Source of the DNA: Sabellastarte sp. h YS-2021
Lineage: Eukaryota > Annelida > Polychaeta > Sabellida > Sabellidae
Reading direction: 5' to 3'
DNA: 64,000 nucleotides
NCBI GenBank assembly: GCA_964017235.1
Contig: OZ024940.1
Location: 22,883,615-22,947,614, forward strand
A model generated the notes under the pieces. The model had not been told where the DNA came from. It saw only the letters and a program-made list of their open reading frames with translations, and did no database searches. The stretch's first letter is position 1. Every line of letters starts with the position of its first letter. The translations under genes were made by a program, and so were the position numbers. This document shows, in pieces, positions 52,956 to 62,130 of the stretch.

Positions 52956-53869
52956 AGTCGGTGGCTGACTTCCTACTGTACCTCTTTGAGGACAAGAGGT
53001 TACAGCCCAGCACCATCGAGGTATACCGGTCTGTCATTGCTGATAAACTGGGTAATACAACAGTCAATATCAGCAAAAATGATAATCTCACTCGTCTCTT
53101 GGAAAGTTTCCACAGAGATAGACCCAAAGGGCGGAGGGGAATACCCTCCTGGAACCTTTCACTGGTACTGCATCAGTTGACTAAGGCTCCTTTCGAACCC
53201 CTTAGGGAGGCATCTCTGAAGCATCTGACCTTCAAAACTGTCTTCCTTTTGGCCCTGGGCTCTGGCAAAAGAAGGAGTGAGATTCATGCATGGCAACACA
53301 GGAACATCAGACACCAATCCGACTGGTCTAAGGTGTCTCTGTTCCCATCTCCCAGCTTTCTTTCCAAGAATCAGCTGGCCAAAGAGGGTCCAGAGAGTGT
53401 AGCCCCAGTGGTCATACCAGCCCTGGCGCCTACTCTGGATAAGTCCCTCAGGTCTGACAGATCCCTTTGCCCAGTCAGAGCCTTGCGCTACTACTTGGAC
53501 AGGACTTCAGACCTCAGGCAGCACAAGGAGTTAGTCTTTGTCTCCTTCAAGAAGAGCTTCGACAAAGACATCTCCCCTGCCACTATCCCCTCATGGATCA
53601 AGCAGACTGTGATCCTATGCTATGAGCTCTCTGATCATCAAGCCCACGCCCTGCATCAAGTTAAAGCTCATGATGTCAGGGCCTTCGCTGCCTCTAAGGC
53701 CTTCCAGTCGGGAGTCTCCTTGGAGCAGATCTTATCAGCCTGCCACTGGAAATCTCATAATACCTTCACTCAGTTCTATCTGAAGGATGTGGCTTGGGCT
53801 GACTCGGAGCTCTACCATCTTGGTCCTGTTGTGGCTGCCCAGCAGATCCACCAACAGACTCGTACCTAG
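50645..53869 (+). CDS. B-3 gag-frame ORF3: Cys cluster plus tyrosine recombinase (intact)
   Basis: Open for about 1,074 codons in the gag frame, straight after the gag TGA. It opens with a Cys-rich block (C-K-A-S-C-C-Q-I-C-S-F-C; I-C-E-R-C; C-H-S-I-V-L-C-Q-F-C; K-C-C-P-H-S-A-C; about 50733-50935). The middle overlaps the RT ORF and resembles no domain I know. The recombinase begins near 52790: helical D-F-L-L-Y-L-F-E-D (52970), catalytic S-G-K-R-R-S-E-I-H (53260), H-D-V-R (53669), C-H-W-K-S-H (53743) and Q-F-Y-L-K-D with the nucleophile (53775). It ends at 53869. Catalysis looks intact. Whether the product is a short YR or a long Gag-readthrough fusion is open. Confidence 0.88.
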   Translation, partial: QLLFKQGYKSAAGPELSHERDNKPSVKSRCKASCCQICSFCTRASTKERDKSRSARMSIKKVSIKICERCFLCHSIVLCQFCFKRTKCCPHSACRGQTAKLLANLAGPGCRSESGASSARGLHPPLSDPTKTYKNSFSRKLLCQSSQEQLPVRGIASAYRQKCGRTGVQSDLVGLLQPTLFSPQTQQQMETDIGPQQSESIPQSGEIQDGNTGNHQNLPSTRGMGYIGRLQGCLFPYTDTRTIQEIPQISGPGPDLPVQSSAFWSVHSAHGVHCSSKGGKTDGHTQGYKNPPVPRRLVGESQIPPNLSPTYPNACQNMPRSRLVSEFGKIRTGAQTNLQLCRLPVRPQVRPGPTDTGPVAKSSREDTSTFVTTGLSGPAVHVPDRAADGHRKTSSLSPTTYETHSVASQEQLASTGISRKGHPFAPISASSLTVVARGKQCSHRPTITPHKACSADIYRRIKRRVGRSLKQIHCKRILVGSGKQATHKLSRAQSSVFGPQGVPKPLCRQNSSSSNRQYDSGRLHKQGRGHEVRPSMCPTVENLDMVLPAASDAKSSTHPRPLKCNSRQTVQAGSDHPNRVVPTSSSLSSDMQPMAPTSDQPICHEVQPQVASVCLPSTGLPSCSSGRTHSAMGGSGCICLPTDRLIGQSGGETTGQPLQENHSNCPGLAQHALVLGLGDHVQPSPSQLAQPTRSVDTAFQPDPSQKSDQPKSPCLAPRATAIKEQGFSKAVAARIEAPQRSSTRSVYEAKWTIFTKWCVSNQVDFRSPPIKSVADFLLYLFEDKRLQPSTIEVYRSVIADKLGNTTVNISKNDNLTRLLESFHRDRPKGRRGIPSWNLSLVLHQLTKAPFEPLREASLKHLTFKTVFLLALGSGKRRSEIHAWQHRNIRHQSDWSKVSLFPSPSFLSKNQLAKEGPESVAPVVIPALAPTLDKSLRSDRSLCPVRALRYYLDRTSDLRQHKELVFVSFKKSFDKDISPATIPSWIKQTVILCYELSDHQAHALHQVKAHDVRAFAASKAFQSGVSLEQILSACHWKSHNTFTQFYLKDVAWADSELYHLGPVVAAQQIHQQTRT

Positions 53870-54001
53870 AGGAGATCTGTACCTACGTAAATAGTGGTAC
53901 ATATTTGTATATATTGCACACATAGTTAAGGAGCAACAAAACAAAAAAAAACAAAAAAAATCTCACGTATTTCCTCCGGGAGACTTAATTTTATGGGACG
54001 G

Positions 54002-54056
54002 AACTCATCCCTCTCTTCCCCTACCTCAGAGCAGGTCTATAAAAAAGGGGGGGGGG
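54002..54056 (+). other. B-3 copy of the conserved pyrimidine/AG block and G run
   Basis: The same invariant block as at 19028 and 41043, then AAAAAA and ten G (54047-54056). Downstream, ATCCGGTTAACCGGAT (about 54081-54096) is a perfect 16-bp palindrome; B-2 and B-1 keep CCGG...CCGG at this place with different loops. Confidence 0.6.
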
Positions 54057-54224
54057 ACAAGGTCGACTCTGACGGTTCAAATCCGGTTAACCGGATGATG
54101 ATATTCGACCATAGCCTTTAGGGTTTTCGACTTCAAGGTCTACCCAGGCTGTAAGAAGGAATTTTCATTATCTCTAACACGAGTTCACACAAGTCCCTAG
54201 TAACTTACCCGCCAACCAAGCGGT

Positions 54225-54604
54225 AGTTATTCAGCTATTGTCCATTGGATAGGATGTATTAACGCAATAAAATTGCAAATTTAATAAGTAAATTAAAGTT
54301 TTATAAGTTAATACCCTATCCAATGGACACACAAGACCCTCCCACCGACCCCGCTATCAGCTTACTAGGGGTCTAATAAGTTTAGACAACAAAAAAGATG
54401 CTATGACGTCACTCTGTCTAGACAGGAAGGAAGTACGACATGCCATCTGGCGAGTGCACTGGTACTACGGACCGACCTGCTAGTGGAGACACAGGACGTC
54501 TTTTTCTGACGTTTGGCGGGCTGGTCTGCCCCGACCGGATAAGCTATTGTCCATTGGATAGGGTATTAACTTATAAAAATTTAATTTACTTATTAAATTT
54601 GCAA
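54225..54604 (+). repeat. B-3 internal complementary region and right inverted repeat
   Basis: The ICR (about 54234-54340) joins complements of the left and right termini. The right repeat runs to 54604 with the inverted TGACGTCA (about 54406) and TGTCTAGACA. These are the intact counterparts of the interrupted B-2 repeat. Confidence 0.92.
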
Positions 54605-56135
54605 TTTGCAGCAGCAAATGGGAGCGTTCCAGGCCTCCATGTTAGAAGCATTCCAGTCTCTTTGAGACGAATTATCATATAAAAAACAGCCAGAGGTAGT
54701 TCAGACCTCGGCCTCAGCGTCTAAGCGTGGAACTAGTGTTAACCTGGACTTACCCCCTCTGAGACCTACCACTAACCTTCAATCTGAGGATATGGATGTG
54801 GACTATGGTCCAGCACTTCCTCCAGGTCTCGGATCTGATCATCAGAATTTCTCGGATCAGAACCCTAATGGATCCGAGGTACCTTCTAAGAAGGCCTCAG
54901 ATGGACATAAAAGACACTCTCACTCTCATTGGAAGCATGATGTTGGTCCAAGATCTGCCTCGGACCAATACTCTGATGAATCCGACCAACCTCGGATGTC
55001 ATCTACCAAACCCAAAAAAACATGCTGACAAGGGTAAATATAAATCTAGGTCCAGATGTGTTTCATCTTCCTCAGAGGAAGATTAGCCCTCTGTGGCTAA
55101 ACACAGGTCTTCTAAGCCCTCTGGGGCTCAGCCCTCTGGGGCTAACTCAGATAAAGACCAACCTCAACATGATCCAGACCCTCCTTATTATAGGGAAGTA
55201 GCCCTGGCTGACATTCCCTCCCAGTATGCTGAAGAGGTGGACACTTTTAGACGCATTCTTTCACTCCCTGACCCCAGGGAATCTATGCCTAGGTCATTTA
55301 CTTCAGTAATGGGTCTAGATGATGAGAAAGGCCGTCAGGAGCTAAGACCAAGAGGTCCTTCTTCCATGCTCCCCCTTAGCTCTATTATCAAGGATGCCTT
55401 TGATAAATTTGAGCATGACTTCAAGGCCGCTAATTTACCCGAAGGTAAATATATCAAACTTCCTCCTGCCACTACAAAGTGGTACAAGGTGGGACAGTCC
55501 TGTTATGAGGAGAAAATGCAGGAGTTGAATACAGATTTTTCAAAACTCTGTATTACTCTAAAACCCTCTGGGCCCCCTATGGGCAAGGTTTCCCTACCAA
55601 TTCTTAAGGAATTGGAACGCCAAGCTAGGCAAAATATATCCACTCTTAACAACACTGCTGCCTTTGCCAAGACTTCATCTTCTTGCAATGTCACTCTTGA
55701 AAAGTGCCAACATAGTCTGAAGTCGACCTTCAAGAAGGTCAAATCGCAGATTCAGAAAGGTGCCAATCCTGATAAAGCAGCCAAACATGGATATCAAGAA
55801 GCCTGTGAATACCTAGATCTATGGAATAAGACTATTCTTATTCAACACAGAGCTCTCACATGCCTTAGCAAATCCTTGGCCCATATGCTCCAGAGGGAGT
55901 TATATTGCATGGATAACACTGGCTTGCTCAGGCCCGAAGCCGAAATCACCCTTCTGCATCCACATCTAGGGGAAACAAGACACCAGGAACTCACCCTTTT
56001 GGCATTCTTCCTTGTTCCAGTCTCAACTTGTGAAGGAGGGAGAAGACTTTCTCCTCAAAAAAGTCACCTCTAAAGACTCTCGGGGTTTTGCACCCTATCA
56101 AAATAAGCCCTTTCGTGGTCCCCACAACAAGGAAA
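54605..56135 (+). pseudogene. A-6 gag 3' part (broken)
   Basis: Resumes at TTTGCAGCAGCAAATGG. A TGA near 54664 and a shift near 55020 break the Ser-rich part, and a TAG lies at about 55084. From 55093 to 56073 one frame is open: Q-H-D-P-D-P-P-Y-Y (about 55171), T-F-R-R-I-L-S-L-P-D-P, the helical domain, and L-Q-R-E-L. A shift near 55995 follows. The Gly/Arg tail, the gag stop and the RT start are missing: about 430 bp were deleted at about 56136, where ...CACAACAAGGAAAGA meets GTTTTACAGTCG. Confidence 0.87.
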
Positions 56136-57779
56136 GAGTTTTACAGTCGCCTGTTCCTAGTCCCCAAACCTCGCCAAAGGTGGAGGCCAGTAATAGACTT
56201 AAGCAGGCTCAACACTTTTCTACATGTTGAAAAGTTCAAAATGGAAACTCCAGAGTCCATCAGGACCTCCCTAATTCCAGGGGATTGGGTATCATCAATA
56301 GACCTTACTTTCACGTCCCCATCCACCCAAACTCACGGAAATACCTTGCCACAGGTCACAGGTGTTCCAGTTCGCCTCACTTCCTTTCGGACTAGCCACA
56401 GCCCCCCAGATCTTTCCAATGATTGTAAAGGGAGTGAAGCTAATGGCCCTCTCCAGAGGACTCAGACTTCACCAATACCTGGACGACTGGCTGATCAGGT
56501 CCCAGTCTCAGGAAGAAGACCAAGTGAACACTCAGGCAGTGGTAGACCTAACCCAGTCCTTGGGGTGGATCATAAATCAGGAAAAATCAGAACTGAAACC
56601 TACTCAGGTGTTTTCGTTCGTGCGCTACGAATACCATCTAGATTCAGCCCTTGTAAAACCCACTCAAGAGAGATGGCTCAAACTTCAGGATTTGATCCTA
56701 AGACTCAAGTCAAAACATGTTTTGACTGCAAGATGTTTGATGTCGCTAATTGGGTTGCTTGCCTCAACGGAGAAAATGGTCCCGGAGGGACGCCTTCACA
56801 TGAGACCCTTTCAGTTTCATCTCAAGGAGCACTGGAGATATCCTCAGTCGCTGAACAGCTTCCTTCCTTGGACAGAAGCCAATTGCAGCACACTTAGACT
56901 GGTGGCAAAATCCCTCAAACGTGATGAAAGGTGCAGACCTTCATCCCAAAGACCACAGTATCCAATTCTTCACAGACACCTCAAACGAAGGTTGGGGCAC
57001 TCACTTAGATCAAAGTTCTACAAAGGGTCTGTGGTCAGACCGGGGAAAAAGGCTACACATAAACGTCCTAGAATTGAAGGCGGTCTCCCTGGCCCTTCGA
57101 AGCTTCAAGGACCAGTGCCAGAACCAAACAGTGCTAGTTGCAACGGACAACTCAACAGTGGTAGCCTACATAAACAAACAAGGAGGAACTCACTCTGCAG
57201 AAATGTGCGCTCTCCTGTGGAAGATCATGACCTGGTGCCATTACTATCACATAACATTGAAAGCCAGACACATTCCAGGGTGCCTGAATGTGATGGCCGA
57301 CCTTCTGTCCAGGTTGAACCAAGTGCAGTCAACAGAATGGTCACTGCATCCGCAGGTGTTCAAACAGATCTGCCAAAAGTGCCGATACTCACCCTCTGAC
57401 AGCTCTCCTTCACAGGGTGATCCAAAAAATCAGACAATGCTATTGCCTGATCATCGTAATAGCCCCAGGCTGGCCAGGGATGCCCTGGTTTTGGGACCTA
57501 GTGCAGCTCTCAACAGAGATCCCACTACAACTTCCAGTGTCAACAACTCTTCTCAAACAGTCCCACAATTATGTGTTCCACAGCAATCCACAGCATCTCA
57601 ACCTCCATGCCTGGTGTCTAGGAGTGGACAGCTCTAAGAACAAGGCTTCTCTGTGGAGGTGGCAGAGAGAATTGCTGCACCTCAGAGGTCATCAACAAGA
57701 ACCATCTACAAGTCAAAGTGGGCTTTATTTGAGAAATGGTGCAGAGAAAATTCAGTGGATTTCTCCAGTCCATCTGTGA
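56136..57779 (+). pseudogene. A-6 RT-RNase H-methyltransferase ORF (deleted and shifted)
   Basis: Begins inside the RT domain (Y-S-R-L-F-L-V-P-K-P, 56142). A loss near 56310 removes part of the D-L-S-D-A-Y block. Y-L-D-D-W-L-I is near 56479. RNase H: T-D-T-S (first block changed from T-D-A-S, 56971), L-E-L-K-A-V (57070), A-T-D-N (57139) and M-A-D-L-L-S-R (57293). The start of the methyltransferase-like domain (D-L-F-A-T to A-Y-A-Y) is deleted near 57385, leaving only A-P-G-W-P-G-M-P-W. It ends at 57779. Confidence 0.87.
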
Positions 57780-58740
57780 AACAAGTCTCAGACTTTTTCA
57801 TGTACCTGTACCAAGATCTAAACAGGTGCCCCTCGACCATCGATGGTTACAGGATGGCCATTGTTGACACTTTGGGCCCAGCTAGCCACCATATTGCACA
57901 AAGTTTCTCCAGCTTTCATAGGGAAAGTTCCAGGAATCTTCCTAAGTGGAACCTTTCTGTTCTTAATGAGCTCACAAAAGCACCCTTTGAGCCTATGAAA
58001 GACACAGACCTCAAACATCTTGCTCTCAAGACTGCTTTCTTGCTAGCTTTGGCCTCCGGCAAGCGCCACAGCAAAATCCATGCCTGGGTTGCAAACTAAG
58101 TATCTAATCTAGGCCAATGGGAAAAGGTTGCCTTGTTCCCTTCTTTCTGACTTCATAGCCAAAACCAACTAGCAAGAGAAGGTTCTCAAAGTGTGTCTCC
58201 GGTGACTATTCCTGCTTTGACTACCATTGTGGATAGACAGTTCAAGAAGACAGGACCCTGTGTCCGGTGCGGGTCCAGAGGTACTATCTGGATCGAACCA
58301 AAGACCTGAAAGGGTCTTGATCCCTCCTTTTCATCTCCTTCAAGAAAGGACATACCTCAGACATCAGACCCGCTACTCTCTCTTCCTGCTTGAAACAAAC
58401 CATTCTACTTTGTTATAAACAAGCAGACCAACAAGCCTTGGACTTGGTCCAAGTTAAAGCGCATGACATTCGGGCCTTTGCGGCCTCTAAAGCCTTTTAC
58501 GGTGGGGTATCGGTGGACCAAGTCATGCAAGCCTGTAACTGGAAAGCTCACAACACATTTACAAATTTTTACCTAAAAGACCTTACTTGGTCAGACAACG
58601 ACAATAATATGTATCTGGGACCAGTGGTGGTGGCACAACAAGTCCTAGATCCTTACCCTCAGACCAGTTGTCCTCGGAAAGAAAAAAAGGGGGGGTGGGG
58701 GGGCACATCCGCTACAAGCAAGTCTTCAGGAGTCTAATCC
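57653..58740 (+). pseudogene. A-6 tyrosine recombinase (broken)
   Basis: The first part is open to 58099, but the catalytic block reads S-G-K-R-H-S-K-I-H in place of R-R-S-E, and a TAA at 58097-58099 follows. Several one-base changes occur between 58140 and 58390. The last part (58390-58737) keeps H-D-I-R, C-N-W (His replaced by Asn) and N-F-Y-L-K-D. A G7-T-G7 tract (58689-58703) marks the C-terminus. It is inactive. Confidence 0.87.
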
Positions 58741-58982
58741 CAGGATCTGGGTATAGTTTTACCTCTCAAGATGTTACGGGTAAGGTCATTTTGTTTTTTA
58801 GTTTATCAAATATAATATGTATGAAGGACTTATTAAAGTTGTCATTAATTTCATATTCGGTGGCAAAAATTTTATGAGAATTCTAACCACTGGGCTGGTT
58901 TGTCACTCGTGACGGGCCCCTAGCGACCCTTAGACCTCTAAGTGAGCACTGCTGCACTTCTGTCCTACAATCAAAACATCTT

Positions 58983-59063
58983 GACAGTCTTTAGAACCGT
59001 CTTCCATTCTATTCAGGTTTTTGGCTCTCTACAGGCCCAGTCTTCGGGATTGGGGCACTGTAA
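58983..59063 (+). other. A-6 3' UTR hairpin pair
   Basis: Stem 1 is GACAG / CCGTC with one mismatch. Stem 2 has outer TACAG / CTGTA and inner CCCAGTC / GATTGGG with loop TTCGG. The A-T pair at inner position 4 replaces G-C (A-3) and G-T (A-2, A-4, A-5). Confidence 0.55.
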
Positions 59064-59176
59064 ACGGGGCTCAGACTGGTATTTCTAACATTCACTCTAA
59101 TCTATTATTTCAAAATCTAAGAAAAATTGACATATCTTCCAGTCGCAGCTGTAACCCTGCCACCGGGCGGTTGCAT

Positions 59177-59529
59177 TCAGCATTAAGTCCCACATGGTAA
59201 GCTATTGTAGCGCAATAAAATTGAAAATTTTAATTACGTAAATGTAGCTTTTATAAGCTACAAGCTTACCATGTGGGACTTAGAAGAGTCCCACCCTGCC
59301 TCCCCGTTGTTTACAGCTGAGGGGTAGGTTTAAAAATTTTCAACGAGAAAGTAGGGCGATTGGTCAGAAGTTATCATGTGACGACAACTTGAGGCTACGG
59401 CCAACTATAAATGTCTATTTTTCTTAGACGTTGGCCATGATGCCTTGTGGCCATCTGAGAACAGCATTAAGTCCCACATGGTAAGCTTGTAGCTTATAAA
59501 AGCTACATTTACGTAATTAAAATTTTCAA
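59177..59529 (+). repeat. A-6 internal complementary region and right inverted repeat
   Basis: The ICR (59177-59280) and the right repeat ending ...TTAAAATTTTCAAA pair with the stub at 35046-35138. This identity of variants ties the two ends of the 24.5-kb nest together. Confidence 0.9.
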
Positions 59530-62130
59530 ACTTATATCTAAGCCTCACTTACACTGGTTCAACTTATACCTAAACTCCCCTTACGCTGTTCAACTTATAC
59601 CTAAACTCCCTTACATGGTTCAACTTATACCTAAACTCCCTTTACACTGGATCAACTTATAGCTAAACTCCCCTTTCACTTGTTCAACTTCTCAATACAC
59701 TGGTTTAACTTACATCTAAACTCCCTTTTCACTGGTTCAAGTAATACCTAAACTCCCCTTATACTGGTTCTACTTATACCTAAACTTCAATTACACCAGT
59801 TCTGCATATATCTAAAATTCACTTATATTGTGTCAACTTATACCTTAGCTCAACGTATATGTACTAGTTCAATTTATATTTTAACTCCACTTACACTGGT
59901 TCAGCTTATACCTAAACTTCACATGTATTGGTTCTACTTATACCTAAACTCCACATGTATTGGTTCTACTTATACCTAAACTCCACATGTATTGGCTCTA
60001 CTTATACCTAAACTCCACATGTATTGGCTGTACTTGTACCTAAACTCCACATGTATTGGCTCTACTTATACCTAAACTCCACATGTATTGGTTCTACTTA
60101 TACCTAAACTCCACATGTATTGGCTCTACTTATACCTAAACTCCACATGTATTGGCTGTACTTATACATTGGCTGTACTTATACCTAAACTTCACATGTA
60201 TTGGTTCTACTTATACCTAAACTTCACATGTATTGGTTCTACTTATACCTAAACTCCACATGTATTGGCTGTACTTATACCTAAACTCCACATGTATTGG
60301 TTCTACTTATACCTAAACTCCACATGTATTGGCTCTACTTATACCTAAACTCCAAATATATTGGTTCTACTTATACCTAAACTCCACATGTATTGGCTCT
60401 ACTTATACCTAAACTCCAAATGTATTGGTTCTACTTATACCTAAACTCCACATGTATTGGTTCTACTTATACCTTAACTTCACATGTATTGGTTCTACTT
60501 ATACCTAAACTCCATATGTATTGGCTCTACTTATACCTAAACTCCACATGTATTGGCTCTACTTATACCTAAACTCCACATGTATTGGCTGTACTTATAC
60601 CTAAACTTCACATGTATTGGTTCTACTTATACCTAAACTTCACATGTATTGGTTCTACTTATACCTAAACTCCATATGTATTGGCTCTACTTATACCTAA
60701 ACTCCACATGTATTGGTTCTACTTATACCTAAACTCTACATGTATTGGCTCTACTTATACCTAAACTCCACATGTATTGGCTCTACTTATACCTAAACTT
60801 CACATGTATTGGTTCTACTTATACCTAAACTTCACATGTATTGGTTCTACTTATACCTAAACTCCATATGTATTGGCTCTACTTATACCTAAACTCCACA
60901 TGTATTGGCTCTACTTATACCTAAACTCCACATGTATTGGTTCTACTTATACCTAAACTCCACATGTATTGGCTCTACTTATACCTAAACTCCAAATGTA
61001 TTGGCTCTACTTATACCTAAACTCCCCATGTATTGGCTCTACTTATACCTAAACTCCACATGTATTGGCTGTACTTATACCTAAACTTCACATGTATTGG
61101 TTCTACTTATACCTAAACTTCACATGTATTGGTTCTACTTATACCTAAACTCCACATGTATTGGCTCTACTTATACCTAAACTCCACATGTATTGGTTCT
61201 ACTTATACCTAAACTCCACATGTATTGGCTCTACTTATACCTAAACTCCAAATATATTGGTTCTACTTATACCTAAACTCCACATGTATTGGCTCTACTT
61301 ATACCTAAACTCCAAATGTATTGGTTCTACTTATACCTAAACTCCACATGTATTGGTTCTACTTATACCTTAACTTCACATGTATTGGTTCTACTTATAC
61401 CTAAACTCCATATGTATTGGCTCTACTTATACCTAAACTCCACATGTATTGGCTCTACTTATACCTAAACTCCACATGTATTGGCTGTACTTATACCTAA
61501 ACTTCACATGTATTGGTTCTACTTATACCTAAACTTCACATGTATTGGTTCTACTTATACCTAAACTCCATATGTATTGGCTCTACTTATACCTAAACTC
61601 CACATGTATTGGTTCTACTTATACCTTAACTTCACATGTATTGGTTCTACTTATACCTAAACTCCAAATGTATTGGTTCTACTTATACCTAAACTCCACA
61701 TGTATTGGTTCTACTTATACCTAAACTTCACATGTATTGGTTCTACTTATACCTAAACTCCACATGTATTGGCTCTACTTATACCTAAACTCCACATGTA
61801 TTGGCTGTACTTATACCTAAACTTCACATGTATTGGTTCTACTTATACCTAAACTTCACATGTATTGGTTCTACTTATACCTAAACTCCATATGTATTGG
61901 CTCTACTTATACCTAAACTCCACATGTATTGGTTCTACTTATACCTAAACTCCACATGTATTGGTTCTACTTATACCTAAACTCCACATGTATTGGTTCT
62001 ACTTATACCTAAACTCCACATGTATTGGTTCTACTTATACCTAAACTCCAAATGTATTGGTTCTACTTATACCTAAACTCCTCTTATACAGGTTCCACTA
62101 ATCACTTAAACTTTTATACTGGTTCATTTT
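59530..62130. repeat. 32-bp minisatellite, right part, with higher-order repeat
   Basis: About 80 copies of a 32-bp unit, ACATGTATTGG(C/T)TCTACT + TATACCTAAACTCC. Variants (GGCTGT, AAATGT, ATATGT, TTCACATG, CCTTAACTT) recur in the same order 896 bp apart (28 units). For example, the AAATATATTGG variant is at 60354 and 61250, and CCATATGTA at 60512 and 61408. The first units (59530-59930) are the most diverged and match the part left of A-6. There is no coding sequence. Confidence 0.92.

Larger units (their letters stand above)
48189..54604 (+). mobile_element. B-3: best-preserved family B DIRS element, inside A-6 gag
   Basis: A 6,416-bp element with both termini (TTTTATTGCGTTAATACATC ... ATTAAATTTGCAA), near-identical inverted repeats, an ICR, open RT/RH/MT and YR frames, and gag with a single frameshift. 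Flanks rejoin to the A-6 gag (…ACTTGCA / TTTGCAGCAGCAAATGG), matching A-2 at about 3130. No target duplication is seen. It is the youngest-looking autonomous element in the window. Confidence 0.95.
35046..59529 (+). mobile_element. A-6: family A DIRS element in the minisatellite, split by B-2, A-5 and B-3
   Basis: The left-repeat stub 35046-35138 (TTTTATTGCGCTACAATAGC ... AATAGACATT) is the inverted match of the right repeat at about 59400-59529, including the variants CTTAATGC and GGCATCATGGCC. The element resumes at 47424 with AAAGTTGGCCGTAGCCTC, runs to 48188, and resumes again at 54605. Its own net length is about 5.8 kb. Gag, pol and YR all carry deletions or shifts. Confidence 0.9.

Noticed and set aside
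35046-54604. LTR retrotransposon or Ngaro classification
   Set aside because: No long direct terminal repeats, protease or DDE integrase. Inverted repeats, an internal complementary region and a Dam-like domain fit DIRS.
59530-62130. CRISPR-like array of regular short repeats
   Set aside because: Units are 32-bp head-to-tail repeats with no unique spacers, in an animal intron; it is a minisatellite.
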